Shown here one piece after another: positions 38,801 to 49,905 of a DNA stretch of 64,000 nt (positions within the stretch are counted from its first letter, which is position 1; every line of letters starts with the position of its first letter). This DNA comes from Cornus controversa. Its lineage: Eukaryota > Streptophyta > Magnoliopsida > Cornales > Cornaceae. A model generated the notes under the pieces. The model had not been told where the DNA came from. It saw only the letters and a list, made by a program, of their open reading frames with translations, and made no database searches. The translations under genes were made by a program, and so were the position numbers. The stretch lies in assembly GCA_026545225.1 (NCBI GenBank), contig CM048853.1, positions 47,665,755 to 47,729,754 of the forward strand, in the 5' to 3' direction.

Positions 38801-39252
38801 AATATTTGCCTGACTCGCAATAGCTTAGCCAAAACCAAAGTCAGCTGAGGCACAAATTTAAACTTAGCAATCTTGACACTCCCGCACACATAGTATTACA
38901 AGTATACCCCTAGGCACATCCATGGTCATCATCATCCTTGTCTATATACATGGGGCAGCCACACAATCTCTTACGTTCATTTGAGTTTTTCTTATCTCAG
39001 AAACAAAATATAATGGTATTGTTATGTGCAGTTGTTATCTTTTCTATGCTCGTCTTAAATAATCTCAAACCAATATGTTAAGTCTTGTTCCTCGTGAATA
39101 TCGAAGCAAAAAAGAACTATGTTGGTAACAGTTGCGATTGAGGTGATTGTTCTTCAATCATTTGGTAACGAGTAATGCTACAAAAAACGATCCCTCTTGT
39201 CAGCATTGGATAAGCATTTATACTCACTTGGCCACTTCTCATCTCAAACCAT
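35829..39252. other. Intergenic, FEN1 to PPR gene
   Basis: The first few hundred bases are FEN1 3' UTR and flank. No further gene is recognised; open frames are short and lack motifs. 37740-38400 is less A/T-rich and holds a two-unit repeat, a tataaatag box near 38276 and CT-rich text, a look sometimes seen in an old LTR, but no paired ends or target duplication were found. Confidence 0.5.
38009..38135 (+). repeat. 62-bp tandem duplication
   Basis: Two nearly identical units begin tcaagtgcc at 38009 and 38071; each contains acaccaaaaaggaagtt and gagatggtgcaccctcct. Confidence 0.85.
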
Positions 39253-40992
39253 ATGTTATATGAGCGCCAGATGTCAAAAACCCATTGCATTCTTTCCCTC
39301 TTGCATGGATGCAACAGCCTGCAGATGTTGCAGAAAATCCATGCTCAGGTGATCATTAACGGATGCCAAAACCATCCCTCCATTTCAAACTCACTCCTTA
39401 ACTTGTGTGCTGTTTCTCTCTCAGCCTCCTTATCCTACGCCCAACTAATCTTCCATCATATTCAAAACCCACAAACTCAAGCTTGGAATTGTATGATCAG
39501 AGCCTTTTCTCAGAGCCCAAATCCTCTCCAAGCCATTCTATACTACAATGATTTGGTCTCTTCTTCCCCTTCTCGCCCCAACAGTGTCACATTCTCGTTC
39601 TTGCTCAAGGCCTGTGAGAGAGTTAAGTCCGAAGTCAAATGCAGAGAGGTTCATGGATCGATTATTCGAAGTGGGTATGATATGGACATTGTTGTTTGTA
39701 CCAATCTCTTTAGATTGTATGCGATAAATGGTTCGATTGGGATTGCGCAAAAACTTTTTGATGAAATGCCCAAAAGGGACTTGGTTTCTTGGAATTGTTT
39801 GATTTCATGCTACTCGCAGGCGGGATTGCACTACGAGGCATTGAAGTTATATGATCGGATGAGAAATTTGAATGTGGGTTTTGATGGGTTTAGCCTCGTT
39901 AGCTTGCTCTCATCTTGTGCTCCTGTGGGTGCGTTGAATATCGGTGTTAAAATGCATAGATTAGCTAGTGACAATGGATTCTTGGACAATGTTTTTGTTG
40001 GGAATGCTCTTGTAGATATGTATGCTAAATGCGGAAGCTTGGATGGTGCTCTTCGTGTCTTCAATGGGATGCAAAAGCGAGATGTGTTTACTTGGAACTC
40101 GATGATTGTTGGGTACGGAGCACATGGTCGTGGAGATCAAGCAATATCATTCTTCAATCAAATGTTGATGGCAGGAGTCCAGCCAGATTCAATCACATTT
40201 CTTGGTTTGTTGTGTGGTTGTAGTCACCTCGGATTAGTTGATGATGGAGTCGAGTATTTCCACATGATGAACTGGAAATTCAATTTGATGCCCGAAATTA
40301 AGCATTATGGATGCATGGTGGATCTGTTTGGACGAGCCGGAAAGCTTGAAAGGGCACTTGAAATTATTGAACATTCTCCATTCCAGAACGATCCAATCCT
40401 ATGGAGAACTTTGTTAGGCTCCTGCAAGATTCATAATAGTGTGGAAAAAGGAGAGATTGCGATGAGAAACCTTGTTCAGCTTGGGACTCTGAGTGCCGGA
40501 GACTGCATACTTCTTGCTGGAATATATGCTGAAGACAAAGACTCACAAGGTGTTGCAAAGATGAGAAAATTGATTAAAAGCCAAGGTATAAAGACCAGCC
40601 AGGGCTGGAGTTGGATTGAAGTTGGTGACCGAGTTCATAGATTTGCTGTGGATGACTATTCACATCCCGATTCAGAAGCAATCTATCACAAGTTGGAGGA
40701 AGTAATTTATAGGGCCACCTTGGTTGGTTATGTGAGAGATTCAATGGTGGCAACTCCTGAATCTACAAATTTTAGCTCTTATCATAGTGAGAAGCTGGCA
40801 ATTGCTTTTGGGTTGTCAAAAACACCACAAGGAACAATTCTTCGGATTGTTAAGAACTTGAGAGTTTGTATAGATTGCCATACATTCACCAAGTTCGTCT
40901 CCAGAGCATATGACACAGAGATAATTGTTAGGGACAGAGTTCGATTTCATCACTTCAAGAACGGATTATGTTCCTGCAAAGACTATTGGTGA
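39253..40992 (+). CDS. PPR protein, PLS class with DYW domain (At3g56550-like)
   Basis: Single-exon gene coding 579 aa, with tandem P/L/S pentatricopeptide repeats (for example the segments near FDEMPKRDLVSWNCLISCYS and NALVDMYAKCGSLDGALRVF), then E motifs, then a DYW domain ending CSCKDYW. The zinc/deaminase signature is present: H511-S-E513 and C539xxC542. Such proteins bind organellar RNA and usually specify C-to-U editing sites. The linker before HSEK is short and lacks the usual acidic EEEKE stretch, as I recall for the Arabidopsis protein At3g56550, which this resembles along its whole length. Translation may begin at the second ATG (39271, MSKTHC), which fits that protein better and would give 573 aa. 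The target transcript is unknown. Confidence 0.93.
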   Translation: MLYERQMSKTHCILSLLHGCNSLQMLQKIHAQVIINGCQNHPSISNSLLNLCAVSLSASLSYAQLIFHHIQNPQTQAWNCMIRAFSQSPNPLQAILYYNDLVSSSPSRPNSVTFSFLLKACERVKSEVKCREVHGSIIRSGYDMDIVVCTNLFRLYAINGSIGIAQKLFDEMPKRDLVSWNCLISCYSQAGLHYEALKLYDRMRNLNVGFDGFSLVSLLSSCAPVGALNIGVKMHRLASDNGFLDNVFVGNALVDMYAKCGSLDGALRVFNGMQKRDVFTWNSMIVGYGAHGRGDQAISFFNQMLMAGVQPDSITFLGLLCGCSHLGLVDDGVEYFHMMNWKFNLMPEIKHYGCMVDLFGRAGKLERALEIIEHSPFQNDPILWRTLLGSCKIHNSVEKGEIAMRNLVQLGTLSAGDCILLAGIYAEDKDSQGVAKMRKLIKSQGIKTSQGWSWIEVGDRVHRFAVDDYSHPDSEAIYHKLEEVIYRATLVGYVRDSMVATPESTNFSSYHSEKLAIAFGLSKTPQGTILRIVKNLRVCIDCHTFTKFVSRAYDTEIIVRDRVRFHHFKNGLCSCKDYW

Positions 40993-42286
40993 AAACTCTT
41001 AAATGACAATGATGGCCTATATCCATAACAGTAAAGATAGTTCAGAAACCAAAGTTCAAAGAGGCTTGAACCTCAGGTTTGCGCAATGTACAAAAAGCCT
41101 AGGGAAAAAGAATTTTCAGAGCCCTCCATTCTTGCTGAACTCATCAACTGCAAAAATCGGTCGTCAGGTACTAACAAATGTCTTCAGAACACTTCCATTT
41201 CTTTCTTAGGCTGAGATCAAACTGAGCAGAAAACATATTTCCTTTCACCAAATATTTATGAGATTTGAGTAATTATACTGTCCTCACCTATCATTGAAAT
41301 ATTGTTGAGATAAGATGAATGTGGTCTTTGAAAGATTGTTTTCTCGGTGATGGTTGGAAGGCCCTTCGGAAATTAATGTTGAAATGTGAAGTAACTAATG
41401 TTATATATTTCGTTCTTAGAAACTGAACTAGGTACATATTTAATCTGACTTGAACTTACATCATCATCCACACCTGATAGCTTGAGTTTGTACTGGTGCG
41501 GCGGTGCACCTAACAATAAGGCCTTTGGAGTACTTCCCTTAGGTCTCTGGTTTGAGTCTCACCTTCCTTGGTTTAAAAGGTGTGCGTTACTTGTGAGCGA
41601 TTGCATGCATCCGAAATTTGAAAATCATCTCAAAGTTAGAAGTGGCTAACAGGTGGATTGATTTTTTGTTGAAAAAAAAAAAGAAAAAGAAAAAATCAAC
41701 AAGAGAATATAGGGGGAAATTAGTTAGATAGAATTTTGGGACCTAATAGATAGTATGTTAGGTTGGTGGTTAGCTTGTATTTTCTTTCACTTCAAAAATT
41801 ACTTTTCTTCCATCTTCTGATGGCCCAATTCTACCAAATGGTTACCCATGTGATTCCATGCTAGGCAATGTAGTAACTTTCTTCATTTTAAGTATAGTAT
41901 TGTTAGTCCATTGACAAAATTATAGAATGAGCAAGAAATTTTGCAATACAAGAAGAATCAGACTTGAACTATAGAGTGGAATGAAAATGTTTTCATATGT
42001 TGATGTGTTTGGTGTCAAGGCAATAAGAAGCATTGATTATGTCGTTGACTCTCTTTTGGTGTTTTGGCAAATAGGCTTACATAATTCACTACTACATGAT
42101 AACATTATTCTGTAATTGACAAAAAAAATAATAAAAATAGGTTTTTGCCCCAATAGTTTGGATTTGTTATAATCAATCAAATCAAAGTTCAAACTCAAAT
42201 TTAGGGAAACTAGTGAAAATGACAAGTCACAGATTTTGTTAAAACAAATTACTTGTATTTTGACCGAGTCAAAAACTCTAATTAGA
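40993..42286. other. Intergenic, PPR gene to GLP cluster
   Basis: It holds the PPR 3' flank and a SINE (41465-41700). No other gene is recognised. Confidence 0.6.
41465..41700 (+). mobile_element. SINE (tRNA-type), plus strand
   Basis: A pol III B-box-like stretch, ggtttgagtctcacc, follows ggtgcggcggtgcacc. The body matches the minus-strand copy at 4860-5028, and an A-rich tail lies at about 41668-41695. It has no coding capacity. The 5' boundary is approximate. Confidence 0.55.
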
Positions 42287-42310
42287 GGCATAGTCTCCCA
42301 ACTCTCCTGT

Positions 42311-42324
42311 GGCCCATATGGGCC
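42311..42324. promoter_or_regulatory. 14-bp perfect palindrome in GLP unit 1 promoter
   Basis: GGCCCATATGGGCC is its own reverse complement and contains two overlapping site II words (GGCCCA, TGGGCC). The equivalent in unit 2 (46101-46114) is GGCCCATATGGGTC. It survives in both copies within a partly diverged promoter, which hints at function. Confidence 0.4.
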
Positions 42325-42595
42325 TGTCTTTGATGATGCCTTTACTTTGTGTCCAAGAAGACATGTTTTGTGCTTTTACATCCACAATTCCTGTCATCAT
42401 CTCTCTCTGGACTTCCTCTCTTAAATTTTCTTAAAATACCCTTGCAAATAAGACAACCACTTTTCACTTTCTCCGAGTTTCTTTCCCTAGCTTTGATTGC
42501 TTTGTTCTCTCTCAAATTATAACATATATATATATATAAATTTACATATACAATTTATAGCTACAGTGGCTGTTGGTAGAACATTGCTTGTCACG

Positions 42596-43842
42596 ATGAT
42601 GATGATTATGATAATATTCGCCATCCTCTCCAACAGTGTTTCTGCAGACCCTGATTTGCTTCAAGACGTTTGTGTTGCTGATGTCACAACAGGTTCCAAT
42701 TACTAAAAACCCATTCTTGTTTTCTTCATTCATAGCTGAAATTATTCATAATTGTTGAAATCCAAAGTAGATTCAAAATTAACATCTCTTCATTTTTCTA
42801 CAAGAACTGATAAGCAACATGCTCTCAAATGCTATCAATGGGCATTAGCCCCAATGGTATGATATCTCCTATCTAAAGGGGAGGAGTGTTTGAGCCTTGC
42901 TAGGAGCAACATTGTAGGTGTGTGCGTGTGTTTGCTTGAACTTTCGGAAGAAAAAAAAAAAGACAATGCTAAATGCTTATAGTAAAGACTTTCATAAGGA
43001 AAATTTATAATCTAAATATTTCCATATTAACCAATAACATTTAGGCTTTCTGTTTTGCTGTGGTTACCTCCAGTTACCTTTTGTATTTTTTTTTTTTGGC
43101 ATTTACCTGTCCTAACTCAAGTCAGCAAAGTCAATTTCCAACTATTTAGCATTGGCTAAACTAGTACTCTTGGAAGTCCGTAAGAATCATATAATTCTTT
43201 TAACTCTTCACCAATGAGAATTAGAAATTGGATTCTAGTTATACAGATCCATGTCCGTGTGTACAAATATATATATTTATGAATTCAATTGAGAATGAAA
43301 CAGGTGTGAAGGTGAATGGATATGCATGCAAGGAAAACATAACCGCAGAGGACTTTTTCTTTAATGGCCTGGCTAACCCAGGGCTCACCAACAACACAAT
43401 GGGTGCAACTGTGACATTAGCCAATGTCCAGAAAATCCCAGGCCTCAACACCCTGGGAGTGTCACTGTCGCGCATGGACTACGCCCCGGGTGGCCTGAAC
43501 CCGCCTCACACCCACCCACGCGCCACTGAGATGCTGTTCGTGCTCGAAGGCGAATTGGAGGTGGGGTTCATCACCACAGCTAATGTTTTCATCTCCAAGT
43601 CCATCAAGAAAGGTGAAATATTTGTGTTTCCTAGAGGTCTAGTCCACTACCAGAAGAACAATGGCAAGGATCCTGCAGCTGCCATCGCCGCCTTCAACAG
43701 CCAGTTGCCGGGCACCGTGTCCATCGCGGCCACATTGTTTGCGGCAGCACCATCGTTGCCGGATGATGTGTTGACAAAGGCATTCCAGGTTGATACCAAT
43801 GGGGTTAACAATATCAAGTCAAAGCTTGCACCCAAGAAGTAG
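42596..43842 (+). CDS. Germin-like protein, copy 1, start codon lost, 211 aa if translated
   Basis: Cupin-fold apoplastic protein with the germin box (YAPGGLNPPHTHPRATE) and likely metal ligands H101, H103, E108 and H147. Exons are 42596-42692 and 43304-43842 (GT-AG). Exon 2 is intact and GC-rich. The sister gene starts ATGGAGGCTGTTGG; here the same place (42562) reads ACAGTGGCTGTTGG, so the ancestral ATG is gone. The next in-frame ATG (42596) would give a shortened but still hydrophobic leader, MMMIMIIFAILSNSVSA. The TATA box of the sister (TATAAAAAA) is GCAAATAAG here (42444-42452). An N-glycosylation site (NIT) is present. It may be a weakly expressed gene or one on the way to becoming a pseudogene. 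Confidence 0.75.
42835..42965 (+). mobile_element. SINE in GLP copy 1 intron
   Basis: It has a tRNA-like A-box region (tagccccaatggta), a B-box-like gtgtttgagcc and an A-rich end. A diverged copy sits at the same intron position in the sister gene (46625-46750), so it inserted before the gene duplication. This family differs from the SINE at 41.5 kb. Confidence 0.5.
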
Positions 43843-44634
43843 ATATTTCCTTTAATCGTGGCATGTTGTTTCTTCTTGTTCATTGACAAGGATATGACCT
43901 TTGAGGGTTTTAAGGATTCATGGATGGACATGTAATTTATTTTTTTTGGGAAATTCCAGAATGATAGAAACAAAAATATTGAATCATTTTTTCTTTTTTC
44001 TAAAAAAGGTCAGCATGCTGATTCTTGTATTTGTCTCACCCATATGAAACGTTGAGAGAGGTGATTTAAAGTGTAAACACCGGACTAAGTTTGTATTATA
44101 TTACAAAATATAAATTATCACAATACAAGCTTCTACATTTACATGTGAGATTTTCCTGTGATTTTCCCATTTTTAAGAAATGAGATTTGTGAAATCACTA
44201 CCTAATATATTTATTGATATAAATTTCGCATGATGTCATCTAACCTTTTTCTATTAGAATTTGTTTGACCCACATAATTCATAAGACTGAGCTTGCACAA
44301 TCCACTAGTACAACTCTAAAACCTTTTTTTCTCTTTTTAATCTTGTCCATCACTTAACATACCACCAATTTGGTGGGATAAAATAGCAATTGTTTTTTTA
44401 TTTCTTATTTGTAACAATTTGTCAAGTACACCAAGAGCACATAGAGAGTTTATTAGTGAACCACTGGCAAAATGATGAGATGGACGATTCAAAGTTTTCT
44501 TTATTTAGGTAAAGTGGACAATTCAAAGTTGTTGGATCAGATTTAGTCCTAATATTATATCCTATGCATTTTAGCTTTTAAGCTTTTGGAGTAATTTAGC
44601 CTAGCATTTTTTAAGCAATCTAGACAAGCTTGTT

Positions 44635-44671
<37 letters not shown>

Positions 44672-46078
44672 ATTTTCTTAACTTTCTCCCATTTATTAGG
44701 TCACGAGAATGCAGGTTGTAATGAAGAGTATCATAGAAATAAGCGACTGAAATATGAGTGTGCGTGTTTTTAGTCAAAGTAAATTTCGAATCTCTAAAGT
44801 AATAAGAACTCCATTTTAGCATAGATCACAATGCAACCTAAAAAGATTAGGATGTGTTGACAATATGAAGCCATCAAATTGGAAGGTTGAAGATAATTCC
44901 AAAAATATGATCCTAAATTCTTCCTAATATATATATATATATATATTCAAATGGACCCCTTCTTGATGTATACTTTTGTCGTGGGCCTATATTCAAATGG
45001 ACCACAGCCAACACATAAATTCTCAAGCACACAATTGATGAGAAAAGTATACGACCATGCTAACATGAATTCTCAGACGCGCAAACAATCGATGAGAAAA
45101 GTATACGACCATGCTAACATGAATTCTCAGACGCGCAAACAATCGATGAGAAAAGTATACGATCATGCTAACATGAATTCTCAGACCCCACGCACAATAG
45201 ATGAGAAAAGTATACCACGACCATGATATCACTTTTAAGTAAGGATGATAATGGGCGGATTTTGACTTTTCCGTTTTTGCAATCGTTTAATTTTTTTAAC
45301 TCCGTTCCCATCCTGCAACAGTGTATAAACGGGACGGGGTGGGACGGGTTTTGACTTCCCTATTCGCATAATCGTTTAGCTCTTCCCTCTCCGTCCCGTT
45401 TATACTTTTTTTTTTAAATGCAAAATTTTTTGTAATAATAAAACTAATATTTTGATACATATACACCAAAAACACACATTTAGGTACATGCAACACAATG
45501 GCTAATATTGAGTCATCCATTAGTGATATAATAAACTTGTATAGTTGTATGATATATATAATATTAATATTTTTTTTATATTTTATATATATGAGTATAA
45601 ATATATATTTATACTTAAATGGGGTGGGTACTCGGGGTAAGGTCTTACCCTCATTTCTGCCTCATTTAAGCGTATGTTATTTTTTTTAATTCCATTTCTA
45701 TCTATTTCCTTAAACGGTTCCACAAACAGGTTTTAAACAAGGTGAAACAAATACCCGACGAAACGAAACAAATTGTCACCACTAAAATTCCTATTTAATG
45801 TACGTACATAACAATAAAAGCAATAGTACAGACAATGAAATAAATAATTATATTTTTAATCGTGTTGTGTCGTAGAATGGTGCAAATATATATATAAATA
45901 TTTTTTTTCTTTTTATACTACGACAGTGTAAGATTGAGCATCCATAGCATGTTATTGTGGTAGCTCGGTGAACTCTCACACCCGTCCAGAAACTTCGTCA
46001 CTACGTGTTAGCTCAGAAATAGTTATCCAATCTGTTGATTTGGGCCAAGGATATAATCAAACACACAGTTACACAACA
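43843..46078. other. Spacer between the two GLP genes
   Basis: It holds the GLP copy 1 3' flank, a TA microsatellite (44640-44668), a 54-bp minisatellite (45037-45215), and at 45236-45790 a degenerate dispersed repeat rich in gggacggg / cgtcccg words on both strands. No gene is recognised. Confidence 0.55.
45037..45215 (+). repeat. 54-bp minisatellite, four units
   Basis: The phrase gatgagaaaagtatac starts at 45037, 45091, 45145 and 45200. Because 54 is a multiple of three, an open frame runs through it and encodes an 18-residue repeat (MRKVYDHANMNSQTRKQS). This is probably chance; there is no start context or family match. Confidence 0.9.
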
Positions 46079-46100
46079 GCATAGTCTCCCAACTCTCCTG

Positions 46101-46114
46101 GGCCCATATGGGTC
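46101..46114. promoter_or_regulatory. Near-palindrome in GLP unit 2 promoter
   Basis: GGCCCATATGGGTC, the counterpart of the perfect 14-bp palindrome in unit 1, about 115 bases before the TATA box. Confidence 0.35.
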
Positions 46115-46215
46115 TGTCTTTACTTTTATGTCCATTGTCCAAGAATACATGTCTAGTGCTTTTACATTCACACTCTCTCTGGCTTCCTATCTTTTAAATT
46201 TACTTACAATGCCCT

Positions 46216-46224
46216 TATAAAAAA
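46216..46224 (+). promoter_or_regulatory. TATA box of GLP copy 2
   Basis: TATAAAAAA, 146 bases before the start codon, which allows a 5' UTR of roughly 110-120 bases. It is mutated in copy 1. Confidence 0.6.
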
Positions 46225-46361
46225 GCCAACCACTTTTGACTTTCCCTATTTAATCCCACAATTTCTCTTCTTTCTCTGAGTTTCCTTCCTTAGCTTTGAT
46301 TGATTTCTTCTCTCTCAAATTATTACACATATATCTACATTTACATATACATATTATAGCT

Positions 46362-47461
46362 ATGGAGGCTGTTGGAAGAGCATGGCTTGTGATGATGATG
46401 ATTATGATTATGATGATTGCCATCATCTCCAACACTGTTTCTGCAGATCCTGATTCGCTTCAAGACGTTTGTGTTGCTGATCTCACATCAGGTTCCAATT
46501 ACTAAAAACCCATTCTTGTTTTCTTCATTCATAGTTGAAATTATTTGTAATTGTTGAAATCCAGAGTAATTCAAAATTAACATCTCTTCAATTTTCTACG
46601 AAAACCATAAGCAACACACTCTGAATGCTACCGGTGGCAATTAGCCAGATAGTATGATATCTCCTATTGGATAGGTTGAATGTTCGAGCACTGAGCAATA
46701 TTGTGAGAGTGTGTGCGAGTTTACTTGAACTTTTCAAAAAAAAAAGGAACATGCCCTGCTAAATTAGTACTCTTTTAAGTTCTTAAGGATCATATAGCTC
46801 TTTTAACAATTCACCAATGAGAAATAGAAATTGGGTTCTAAATTTGTAATCATAGAGATTCATGTATGTGTATATGTATATTTATGAATTCGATTGAGAA
46901 GATTTATATGTGCATGAAACAGGTGTGAAGGTGAACGGATTTGTGTGCAAGGAAAACATAACGGCAGAGGACTTTTTCTTTAATGGCCTGGCTAAACCAG
47001 GTCTCACCAACAACTCAATGGGTTCACTGGTGACTGGAGCCTATGTCACGAAAATCCCAGGCCTCAACACACTGGGAGTGTCCATGGCGCGCATCGACTA
47101 CGCGCCGGGTGGCCTGAACCCGCCTCACACCCACCCACGCGCCACCGAGATGGTGTTCGTGCTCGAAGGCGAATTGGATGTGGGGTTCATCACCACAGCC
47201 AATGTCCTCATTTCCAAGTCCATCAAAAAAGGTGATATATTTGTGTTTCCTAAAGCTCTAGTCCACTTCCAGAAGAACAATGGCAAGGCTGCTGCAGCCG
47301 TCGTCTCCGCCTTCAACAGCCAGTTGCCTGGCACCCAGTCCATCGCCGCCACGTTGTTCGCGGCGGCACCACCGGTGCCGGATGATGTATTGACAAAGGC
47401 ATTCCAGATTGGTACCAAGGAAGTTAACAAGATCAAGTCAAAGTTTGCACCTAAGAAGTAG
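46362..47461 (+). CDS. Germin-like protein, copy 2, 222 aa
   Basis: Secreted cupin protein of the cell wall; germins and germin-like proteins bind manganese and some have oxalate oxidase or superoxide dismutase activity, but which applies here cannot be read from sequence. Exons are 46362-46491 and 46923-47461 (GT-AG; the intron splits a glycine codon). Residues 1-28 form a signal peptide with a methionine-rich core. The mature start DPDSLQDVCVAD carries the conserved first cysteine, and a second is at C52. The germin box is YAPGGLNPPHTHPRATE, with likely ligands H112, H114, E119 and H158. N-glycosylation sites are NIT and NNS. TATA box, start codon and both exons are all intact, unlike copy 1. 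Confidence 0.95.
46625..46750 (+). mobile_element. SINE in GLP copy 2 intron
   Basis: Diverged counterpart of 42835-42965: A-box-like tagccagatagta, B-box-like atgttcgagcac, A-rich end. The shared position dates the insertion before the gene duplication. Confidence 0.5.
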
Positions 47462-49554
47462 ATATTTCATGTAGTTGTGGCATGTTGATCATCCACAAGG
47501 AGTAGGATATGACTTTCGGGTTTTTGTGGATGGACATTTAATTTTTATTTTTATTTGTAAATTTCAAAATAATAATAATAATACTAATAACAATAAAAAG
47601 CTTGCATCAATTTTTGTTTTTTTTTTTCTGAAATATGGTCAGCACCATGTCCCTGTATTTGTCTCTATCTATATGAAATATTGGGAGATGTGTTGTAAAA
47701 GACAGGACTTTCTTTGTTTAATCTTGTTCATCACTTCTTCATTTTTTACCAATTTGTCCATGACTTGACATACCACCTATATATGTTTGATTCTTATCAA
47801 TTTTTTTTATTCTTTTGTATCCATAGATTAGTGGGTGAATGAAAGATTTGGCCACCTAATTGTTGAATTGGCAGGGCCTTCACTTCACTTACCAAAAGGA
47901 TGGAACTGGTAGCCTTCCATTTGTAGACAAGGACACCACTATTGATTTGCTTAATCATCACACAATTATAGTTTCACTTATGGGCTCCTTGATAGGCCCA
48001 CTAAACTTAGTGGCCCAAAACCTCCAGCGTGTGCAACAACTTCTCTCACCGCCTGGGTTGACGCTGGCGTGACCTTCATTTATATGACCAAAATGTTTCT
48101 TAAAAGTTTTTGAATTTAAATAAATGACGATGATAAGTTAGTCAATTCACAAAATTTATAATAACTTTGTAATGGATGTTAGTTCAGAAAAATATACGGT
48201 GAATATTGATTGTATATGTAATTTTATGATTTAACCCTTTTTTTTTTTTTTTTTGGCAATGTGGACGTCATTACTTGTGTCCTTTTACATTTTTGGAGGA
48301 AAAAATATATATATATAACATTTACATTCAAGAGCAGAGAGTTGGTCAACCACTGTCAAAATGATGAGGTGGACAATTCAATGTTGTCAGATTAGATTTA
48401 GTGCACCACTGACAAAATGATGAGGTGGACAATTCAAAGTTGTTACATTAGATGACCGAAGGTCATCCAATTTAATACTTATTACTATTTCCTAGAAAAG
48501 TAGTGATAACAAGGGACTGTCTTTTAGCCCTCACCTTCCTTAATTGGTTAAAAATTAATCACACATGTGATATTTATAAATTTTTATTTTTTAATTCATT
48601 TAAAAAGGTTATACTGGTTGTGTTTTTAAGACATCTTTTTATAAAAAATAACATAAATGTTATTAAGATAGTAAAACAATGATGGTAAGATTGACCAATA
48701 AAATAATTTTATCAATAGTTTTTTCATTATTTTGTATGAAAGGTTATCTATTTTATATAAGAAACAACGGTTAGCTTTTTAAAATCAAAATCGTAGTTAA
48801 ATTTTTAAGACATCTTTTTATATAAAATAACAACAATGTCATCAAGATAAAAATGATAAAAAAATAATAAATACAGAAGAAACAAATTTTCAAGTGGCAT
48901 TCTTGTTATTTTGTACAAAATATTGTCTAATTTATATTGAAACCAAGTGTTACTTTTCTTTTAAGACAAAATTATAGATAAATATGTGTGTGACCAATCA
49001 TACAAGACAAGTGCTAAGTCTATGATATAAATAGAATCCCAAGTTGCTCATATCAAGAGCTCTATAAGACTTTTCTCAAAGAACTGTTTCAAAGGAACTC
49101 ATATTGTGTTTGTATGAAAATTGTTGGCAGATTGCTATAATTTATCAATATTTTTTTATCTAATGGATTGCTAATTTGCTATCCTGTTTTCAGTTTTCAT
49201 TCCCTCTTCTTTTCATATAAAAAACAATAATCTCAAGGAAGATATATACATATAACTATCTGTTATATAGTCTCTTGAATTGTCAAAGTTTTTTTTTTTT
49301 TTTTAGTTCTCTCCAAAAATTCGAATGAGCTGTGAGAGTTATTATTTGCAGAGGTGCATGCTTCTAAGCTTATAAGCTTTTAGAAAGTTGTAGTCTAAGA
49401 GCAATTGCAATGGCAAGCAATTGCCCTTTTGGTGGGCCAAGCCATTGCTTGCTCAAACCATTGGCTAACCGTTTGGCCAAACTAAATACTAAAAATGATT
49501 TTTTTATTAAAAAATTTTCTCGTTCTTTGATCATATATCAATTTGAGTAACACT

Positions 49555-49905
49555 TATTAAAAATATATTAAAATATTATTATTTTTAACTAGCGTAAATT
49601 TGGAGAAATTGTTGCGAAATTAAATCATAATATATATCTCAAAACCTTTTTTTTTTTAAATTTAAACTTTTCTTAACAATTATACTATAACATTATTGTC
49701 GAAAAATTACATTTTAATATTTAAAACTTGTTAAAAATATGTTCTACAATATCTGATAAACATCATATACGTGTTAAAAATAAAAATATATATATTTTAA
49801 AATAATGGATACATTTAGAAAGTATCGAACACGTACACATGAGTATCCAAAGAGTATCGATATCGTATACGGATACGATATGAGTATGTTACTCTTATAT
49901 ATATT
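49555..49905 (-). repeat. GATACG-rich dispersed element, copy 3 (partial)
   Basis: Shares with 7186-7713 the A/T core and the end rich in gatacg words (tatacggatacgatatgagt, then gttactctt). The far end is missing. Confidence 0.5.

Larger units (their letters stand above)
42287..44540 (+). repeat. GLP tandem duplication, unit 1
   Basis: Promoter, both exons, intron and 3' flank match 46079-48460, with a period of about 3.8 kb. Shared landmarks are catagtctcccaactctcct at the left edge and a repeated caaaatgatgagatgga-type phrase at the right edge. Confidence 0.8.
46079..48460 (+). repeat. GLP tandem duplication, unit 2
   Basis: Sister of 42287-44540. At its right edge the phrase caaaatgatgaggtggacaa occurs twice (about 48358 and 48414), a further local duplication. 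Confidence 0.8.

Noticed and set aside
43239-43973. Minus-strand open frames across the germin-like genes
   Set aside because: Antisense shadows of the GC-rich exon 2; the same kind of frame occurs opposite the sister gene.
44951-45226. Open frame with an 18-residue repeat
   Set aside because: Produced by a 54-bp minisatellite whose period is a multiple of three; nothing else suggests a gene.
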